A DNA stretch of 17,821 nt, from the NCBI GenBank assembly GCA_024405335.1, contig JAKSOX010000018.1:1-17821 (forward strand). Direction: 5' to 3'. Source of the stretch: Kiritimatiellia bacterium (GTDB lineage: Bacteria; Verrucomicrobiota; Kiritimatiellia; RFP12; UBA1067). Position 1 is the stretch's first letter; the number at the start of each line of letters is the position of its first letter. The notes beneath the pieces are model-generated. The model was not told the origin of the DNA and searched no databases. It saw only the letters and a program-made list of their open reading frames with translations. The position numbers and the translations under genes were made by a program. Below, piece by piece: positions 13,667 to 17,821 of the stretch.

Positions 13667-15877
13667 ATGAAACTCGGACTGTTTGCGTGCGCCGCCGTCG
13701 CGGGCGCGTGCGCGTTTGCCGCCGCGCCGGCGACGGAAAAGAAAATCGACGATCTGCTCAAGCGCATGACGCTGGAGGAAAAGGTCGGCCAGCTCGTCCA
13801 GATCGGCAGCGGCGACTTCGCTTCCGGCGACGTGGAGAAGGGTCCTTTGGACTCGCGCGTCGCGAACGCGGTGGCGCGCGGCGAGGCCGGGCTCCTCATC
13901 AGCTGCTGCGGCATCCGGAAGTACAATCAGCTCCAGAAGTTGGCGGTGGAGGAATCACGCCTCGGCATTCCGATCATGCTCGGGCACGACGTGATCCACG
14001 GCTGCCGCACCGTCGCGCCCATTCCGCTGGGGCTTTCCTGCGCGTGGGACGAGGAGCTTTGGCGCGGTCTCGCGGAGACGCTCGCCGCGGAAGCGCGCAC
14101 GCGCGGCATCGACTGGACGTTCGCGCCGATGCTCGACGTTTCCCGCGACGCCCGCTGGGGCCGCATCGCGGAATGCGCCGGCCAGGATCCGTTCCTCGCG
14201 TCGCGCTACGCGGTGGCGATGGTGCGCGGCTTTCAGGGCGACAATCCCGCGGACGGCCGCCACGTGGCCGCGTGCCTCAAGCACTACGTGGGCTACGGTG
14301 CTTGCGAAGGCGGCCGCGACTACAACACGGTGGAGCTTTCCGACGACACGTTGCGCAACGTCTACCTGCCGCCGTTCGAGGCCGGCGTTCGCGCGGGCGC
14401 GCTCTCGGTGATGCCCGCGTTCCATGTGATGAACGGCGTGCCGTGTTCCGCCAATCCCTATCTCCTGCGCGACACGCTGCGCGGACGCTTCGGCTTCGAG
14501 GGCCTGACGGTGAGCGACTGGGGTTCGATCGGCGAACTCGTGCCGCCGCGCCACGGCGTGTACGCGAATCTCGCGGACGCGGCGGCCGGCGCGCTCGCCG
14601 CGGGCATGGACGTGGACATGATGAGCGACGCCTACCGCAAGCACCTCGCCGGCAAGGTGAAGATCGGCGTCGTGGGCGCGGCCGCGCTGGACGAAGCGGT
14701 GCGCCACGTGCTGCGCGTCAAATTCGCGTTGGGGCTTTTCGAGCATCCCTACGCGGACGAAAAGCTGCTCGGCAAGCTCGACCTGGAAAAACACGCCGAA
14801 CAGATGCGCGTCGCCGCGCGGAAGAGCGTGGTGCTGCTCAAGAACGAAAAACGCGTTCTGCCGCTCAAAAAGGGCGCGCGCGTGGTGCTGATGGGCGAAC
14901 TCGGCGACAATCCGACGGAAATGCTCGGCACTTGGCAGACGTGGAACGTGCCCGGTGAGAACGCGACGCTCCTCGCGGGCCTCAAGGCGGACGGCGTGGA
15001 CGTCGTCTACGCGCCGTGCTACACGGTGACCGGCGCGGTGGACGCGGCGGCCGTGGTCGCCGCCGCCACGAACGCCGACGTCGTGGTGGCGACGTTCGGC
15101 GAGCTCTGCGGTCCGAACGTTTCGATGAACGGCGAGAACACCTCCCGCGCTGACGTCGGGCTTCCCGGCGAACAGGACAAGGTCGTTCGGGCGTTGCGCG
15201 CGGCGGGCAAACCGTTCGTGGCCGTGCTCTTCAACGGCCGTCCGCTCGCCATTCCCGAACTCGCGGAAGCGTGCGACGCGCTCGTGGAGGCGTGGAATCC
15301 CGGCTCTTCCGGCGGTTGGGGCGTGGCGGACGTGATGACCGGCGTCGCCGAGCCCACGGGCCGGCTCACCGTGGATTTCCCGCACAAGACGGGAGAGTGC
15401 CCGCTTTACTACAATCGGCTCCAGACGGGCCGTCCATGGGTAGAGGGCAACATGTGGACCACGCGCTACATCGACGCGCCGTCGCCGGGCAAGTCGCTTT
15501 TCCCGTTCGGGTTCGGCCTCGCCTACGTTTCGTTCGGCTACGCGAACGAGAAGGTGTCCGTCGAGGGCGACAAGGTGGTGTTCACTGCGGACGTCACCAA
15601 CCTCGGCGGGCGCGCTGGCGAAGAGGTGGTGCAGGTCTACGTGCGCGACGTGGTCGCGTGCGTTTCGCGTCCCCGCCGCGAATTGAAGGGATGGCGGCGG
15701 CTCGAACTCGCCGGCGGCGAAACGAAGACGGCGCGCATCGAGGTGCCAGTTTCCGCGCTCGGTTTCTGGCACGCCGGCCGTCGCGTGCCTGGCGAAGGCG
15801 AATTCCGCGCGTGGATCGCTCCCGATTCCGACCGTGGCAGGGAGCTGTCGTTCACGATCGGAGGAAACGGGAAATGA
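13667..15877 (+). CDS. Exported glycoside hydrolase family 3 enzyme, beta-glucosidase type
   Basis: Secreted or periplasmic exo-acting glycosidase releasing sugars from beta-linked oligosaccharides. The 736-residue precursor starts with a signal peptide (MKLGLFACAAVAGACAFAAA, cleavage near residue 20). The GH3 N-terminal barrel begins with KIDDLLKRMTLEEKVGQL and includes GIDWTFAPMLDVSRDARWGR and CLKHYVGYGA. The catalytic nucleophile is Asp284 in GFEGLTVSDWGS. The alpha/beta sandwich domain follows (KSVVLLKNEKRVLPL, then GENTSRADVGLPGEQ), then a fibronectin III-like domain from about residue 620 (GEEVVQVYVRD). The length and domain order match BglX. The exact substrate cannot be read: glucoside is most likely, but xyloside and others occur in GH3. 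The stop overlaps the next start as ATGA. I find no clear promoter in the short gap before it. Confidence 0.93.
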   Translation: MKLGLFACAAVAGACAFAAAPATEKKIDDLLKRMTLEEKVGQLVQIGSGDFASGDVEKGPLDSRVANAVARGEAGLLISCCGIRKYNQLQKLAVEESRLGIPIMLGHDVIHGCRTVAPIPLGLSCAWDEELWRGLAETLAAEARTRGIDWTFAPMLDVSRDARWGRIAECAGQDPFLASRYAVAMVRGFQGDNPADGRHVAACLKHYVGYGACEGGRDYNTVELSDDTLRNVYLPPFEAGVRAGALSVMPAFHVMNGVPCSANPYLLRDTLRGRFGFEGLTVSDWGSIGELVPPRHGVYANLADAAAGALAAGMDVDMMSDAYRKHLAGKVKIGVVGAAALDEAVRHVLRVKFALGLFEHPYADEKLLGKLDLEKHAEQMRVAARKSVVLLKNEKRVLPLKKGARVVLMGELGDNPTEMLGTWQTWNVPGENATLLAGLKADGVDVVYAPCYTVTGAVDAAAVVAAATNADVVVATFGELCGPNVSMNGENTSRADVGLPGEQDKVVRALRAAGKPFVAVLFNGRPLAIPELAEACDALVEAWNPGSSGGWGVADVMTGVAEPTGRLTVDFPHKTGECPLYYNRLQTGRPWVEGNMWTTRYIDAPSPGKSLFPFGFGLAYVSFGYANEKVSVEGDKVVFTADVTNLGGRAGEEVVQVYVRDVVACVSRPRRELKGWRRLELAGGETKTARIEVPVSALGFWHAGRRVPGEGEFRAWIAPDSDRGRELSFTIGGNGK

Positions 15878-16926
15878 ACAATCTCTACGCCGTGATCATG
15901 GCCGGCGGTTCTGGCGAACGGTTCTGGCCGCTGTCCACGCCCCGCCGCCCCAAGCAGTTCGTGAAACTTTTCGGCGGCAAAACGCTGATCGCGCAGGCTG
16001 CGGAGCGCCTGGAAGGACTCGTGCCGCCCGAGCGCGTTCTGGTGGTGACGGCCCGGTCCCTCGTGGCGGCGACGCGGCGCGAGCTGCCGCAGGTGCCCGC
16101 CGAAAACGTCGTGGGCGAGCCGATGCGCCGCGACACCGCGGCGGCGGTCGCCACCGCGTGCGGGCTTGTGAAGCGCCGCGGCGGGGCGGACGCCGTGTGC
16201 GCGATTCTCACGGCGGACCAGCTCATGTCGAAACCCGCTGCGTTCCGCCGCATTCTCGCGGACGCGGCGGTCGCCGCCGCGAAAACGGACGCGATCGTCA
16301 CGTTGGGGGTGACGCCCACGCATCCCGCCACGGGGTTCGGCTACGTGGAGCCCGGCGCACGCGCGAAGACGGGCACGCGCACGCCCGTTTTCGAGGCCAG
16401 GCGTTTCGTGGAAAAGCCAGATGCCGCCACCGCGAAGACCTACGTGAAGAAGGGCTTCGTGTGGAACGCCGGCATGTTCATCTGGCGCGTCGCCGCGATG
16501 GAGCAGGCGCTCGCGAAACACGCGCCCGCGCTGGCGATTCTGGCGGCGGCCGTGGCGGACGCCGCGAAGCCCGCGGGCGTGCTGAAGAAGTTGTATCCGC
16601 AGGTGCCCAGGATTTCCGTGGACTACGCGGTGATGGAAAAGGCCGAAAAGGTGCTCGTCGCCGCCGGCGACTTCGGTTGGGACGACGTGGGCAGCTGGTC
16701 GGCCATCCCAAACCACTTCCCCGCGGACGCGGACGGCAACGCCGTGGCCGGCGCGGCGACGCTTCTGGACTGCTCGGGCGTCTCCGTGGTGGGGGAAGGC
16801 GCTCCGGTGGCGCTTTTCGGCGTGAAGGACCTCGTGGTGGTTTCCGCGAAGAACGCCGTGCTCGTGTGCGCCAAGGAGCGCGTCGCGGAACTGAAGAAGC
16901 TCGTCGCGCGGCTGCCCGTACAATGA
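15874..16926 (+). CDS. manC: Mannose-1-phosphate guanylyltransferase
   Basis: Makes GDP-mannose from mannose 1-phosphate and GTP, the precursor for mannose- and fucose-containing polysaccharides. The 350-residue protein is a single nucleotidyltransferase domain. The N-terminal signature is MAGGSGERFWPLSTPRRPKQF (residues 9-29), with the GTP-binding loop and catalytic Arg16. ILTADQL is in the place of the metal-binding stretch. RRFVEKPDAATAKTY is the sugar-binding motif, followed by WNAGMFIW, SVDYAVMEK and GWDDVGSW. It lacks the C-terminal cupin phosphomannose isomerase domain of bifunctional enzymes, so isomerase activity must come from elsewhere. The start overlaps the glycosidase stop (ATGA) and has GGAGG at 15860-15864. 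Its stop overlaps truA in the same way. Confidence 0.94.
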   Translation: MNNLYAVIMAGGSGERFWPLSTPRRPKQFVKLFGGKTLIAQAAERLEGLVPPERVLVVTARSLVAATRRELPQVPAENVVGEPMRRDTAAAVATACGLVKRRGGADAVCAILTADQLMSKPAAFRRILADAAVAAAKTDAIVTLGVTPTHPATGFGYVEPGARAKTGTRTPVFEARRFVEKPDAATAKTYVKKGFVWNAGMFIWRVAAMEQALAKHAPALAILAAAVADAAKPAGVLKKLYPQVPRISVDYAVMEKAEKVLVAAGDFGWDDVGSWSAIPNHFPADADGNAVAGAATLLDCSGVSVVGEGAPVALFGVKDLVVVSAKNAVLVCAKERVAELKKLVARLPVQ

Positions 16927-17663
16927 GACGCTACAAAATCGTTTTGGCCTACGACGGCACGCGCTATTCCGGCTACCAGCTGCAGACGAACGGCTTGGCC
17001 GTGCAGCAGGTTCTCGAAGATGTTCTCTCGTATTTGAACCGGGCGCCAGTGCGCGCGTTCGGGTCGAGCCGGACCGACGCCGGCGTGCACGCGCGCGGCT
17101 TCGTGGCGCATTTCGATTTGGACAAACCCATCCCGCCCGCCAATCTCGTGCGCGCGGCCAACGCGCGTCTGCCGCCAGACGTGCGCGTGATGAAGGCGTC
17201 CTACGCCCGCAAGGATTTCGACGCGCGCAAGGACGCGAAGGGCAAGGAATACCGCTATGGCATCTACAACGCGGACATTCTGCCGCCGGAGTTGGCGCCG
17301 TACTGGGCGTTCCAGCACCGTCCTTTGGACGTGGAGGCGATGCGGAAGGCGGCCGCCCATTTCGAGGGCAAGCACGATTTCGCGTCCTTCGCCGCGAATC
17401 CGAAGCGCGAGATCGAAACCACGGTGCGAACGGTTTTCTCCTGCACGGTGAAGAAAACGGGGCCGAAAATCCTGATCGTGGTGAAGGGCGACGGTTTTCT
17501 GTACAAGCAGGTGCGCTCGATGGCGGGTTTTCTGATCCGCGTGGGATTGGGCGAAGAGAAGCCAGAGGCCGTACGCGACCTGCTGCGCGACGTGCCGCCG
17601 CGCACGGCGCGCGTGCCAACGGCGCCAGGCCGCGGCCTTTTCCTGCAAAAAGTGTTCTACTGA
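16923..17663 (+). CDS. truA: tRNA pseudouridine synthase A
   Basis: Converts uridines 38-40 in the anticodon stem-loop of many tRNAs to pseudouridine. The 246 residues begin with MRRYKIVLAYDGTRYSGYQ, the standard TruA N-terminus. The catalytic aspartate is Asp52 in GSSRTDAGVHARG. The later motifs are KGKEYRYGIYN, FEGKHDFASF and FLYKQVRSMAGFLIRVG, and the end is the typical APGRGLFLQKVFY. Length is normal for the family. The ATG overlaps the manC stop (ATGA 16923-16926), with no clear ribosome site of its own, so translation probably depends on coupling. The following gene is convergent, 25 bases away, so truA is the last gene of its operon. Confidence 0.96.
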   Translation: MRRYKIVLAYDGTRYSGYQLQTNGLAVQQVLEDVLSYLNRAPVRAFGSSRTDAGVHARGFVAHFDLDKPIPPANLVRAANARLPPDVRVMKASYARKDFDARKDAKGKEYRYGIYNADILPPELAPYWAFQHRPLDVEAMRKAAAHFEGKHDFASFAANPKREIETTVRTVFSCTVKKTGPKILIVVKGDGFLYKQVRSMAGFLIRVGLGEEKPEAVRDLLRDVPPRTARVPTAPGRGLFLQKVFY

Positions 17664-17688
17664 GGATTTCGCGCGGTTGCGCCCATGC

Positions 17689-17821
17689 TCACTTCTCGAC
17701 CAGTCTCCGGATCGACGCCGTGGGTGCTTTGAGCACGAGCGGCTTGCCGTCCGGCACGACCTGGTCCACGTTGTCCAGCACCAGCGTGTCGATTTTGACG
17801 CCGTCGCCGATTTTGATCGTG
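17689..17821 (-). CDS. C-terminal end of an unidentified minus-strand protein (partial)
   Basis: On the minus strand a frame is open from the window edge to the TGA at 17689-17691 and encodes 43 residues ending in APTASIRRLVEK. The fragment contains KIGDGVKIDTLVLDNVDQVV and VPDGKPLVLK, with codon use like the neighbouring genes. The plus strand has no credible gene here. The fragment is too short for a family call. The alternation of hydrophobic and polar residues would fit a beta-rich C-terminal domain. It is convergent with truA. Confidence 0.6.
   Translation of the reverse strand, partial: TIKIGDGVKIDTLVLDNVDQVVPDGKPLVLKAPTASIRRLVEK

Noticed and set aside
13955..15772. Minus-strand open frame of 605 codons opposite the GH3 gene
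   Set aside because: Antisense shadow of a well-supported glycosidase; low-complexity His/Arg/Ala-rich translation.
17671..17682. Hairpin GCGC-GGTT-GCGC after truA as a terminator
   Set aside because: The stem has only 4 base pairs and no T run follows on either strand.

Overview
The window is a dense, GC-rich bacterial chromosome segment. All complete protein genes lie on the plus strand, and many neighbours overlap by the 4-base patterns GTGA or ATGA. The genes are mostly housekeeping and regulatory: RNase R, NtrB/NtrC, topoisomerase I, Xer recombinase, tRNAs, AsmA-like protein, TruA. I see no insertion sequences, phage genes or CRISPR. GTG starts are frequent. The two tRNAs carry anticodons CAG and CTC, which read the G-ending codons CTG and GAG and so fit a high-GC genome. 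The AsmA-type envelope protein suggests a diderm. The Hanks kinase, partner-switching proteins and exported CxxC-rich protein would fit the PVC group (Kiritimatiellota, Lentisphaerota or Verrucomicrobiota), but that placement is a guess without a marker-gene search.

Layout. 1-77: tail of an unidentified gene. 114-4257: rnr-like exoribonuclease, PAS histidine kinase and sigma-54 activator, translationally coupled. 4292-7864: own promoter, then topA overlapping a xerC/xerD-type recombinase. 7944-11391: strong sigma-70-type promoter, tRNA-Leu(CAG), tRNA-Glu(CTC), an AsmA-like gene 16 bases after the tRNA, and an overlapping two-domain chromate transporter family gene. 11403-13647: a compact unit with an extended -10 promoter and a candidate intrinsic terminator, holding an RsbW-like anti-sigma kinase, a STAS antagonist, an exported protein with eight cysteine pairs of DnaJ zinc-finger type, and a serine/threonine kinase. 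13667-17663: exported family 3 glycoside hydrolase, mannose-1-phosphate guanylyltransferase and truA, joined by ATGA overlaps. 17689-17821: C-terminal end of an unidentified minus-strand gene, convergent with truA.

The most distinctive pieces are the 11403-13647 signalling unit, a topoisomerase I whose C-terminus is built of three copies of an unfamiliar repeat instead of zinc ribbons, and an RNase R with its own good start but without the usual N-terminal cold-shock domains.
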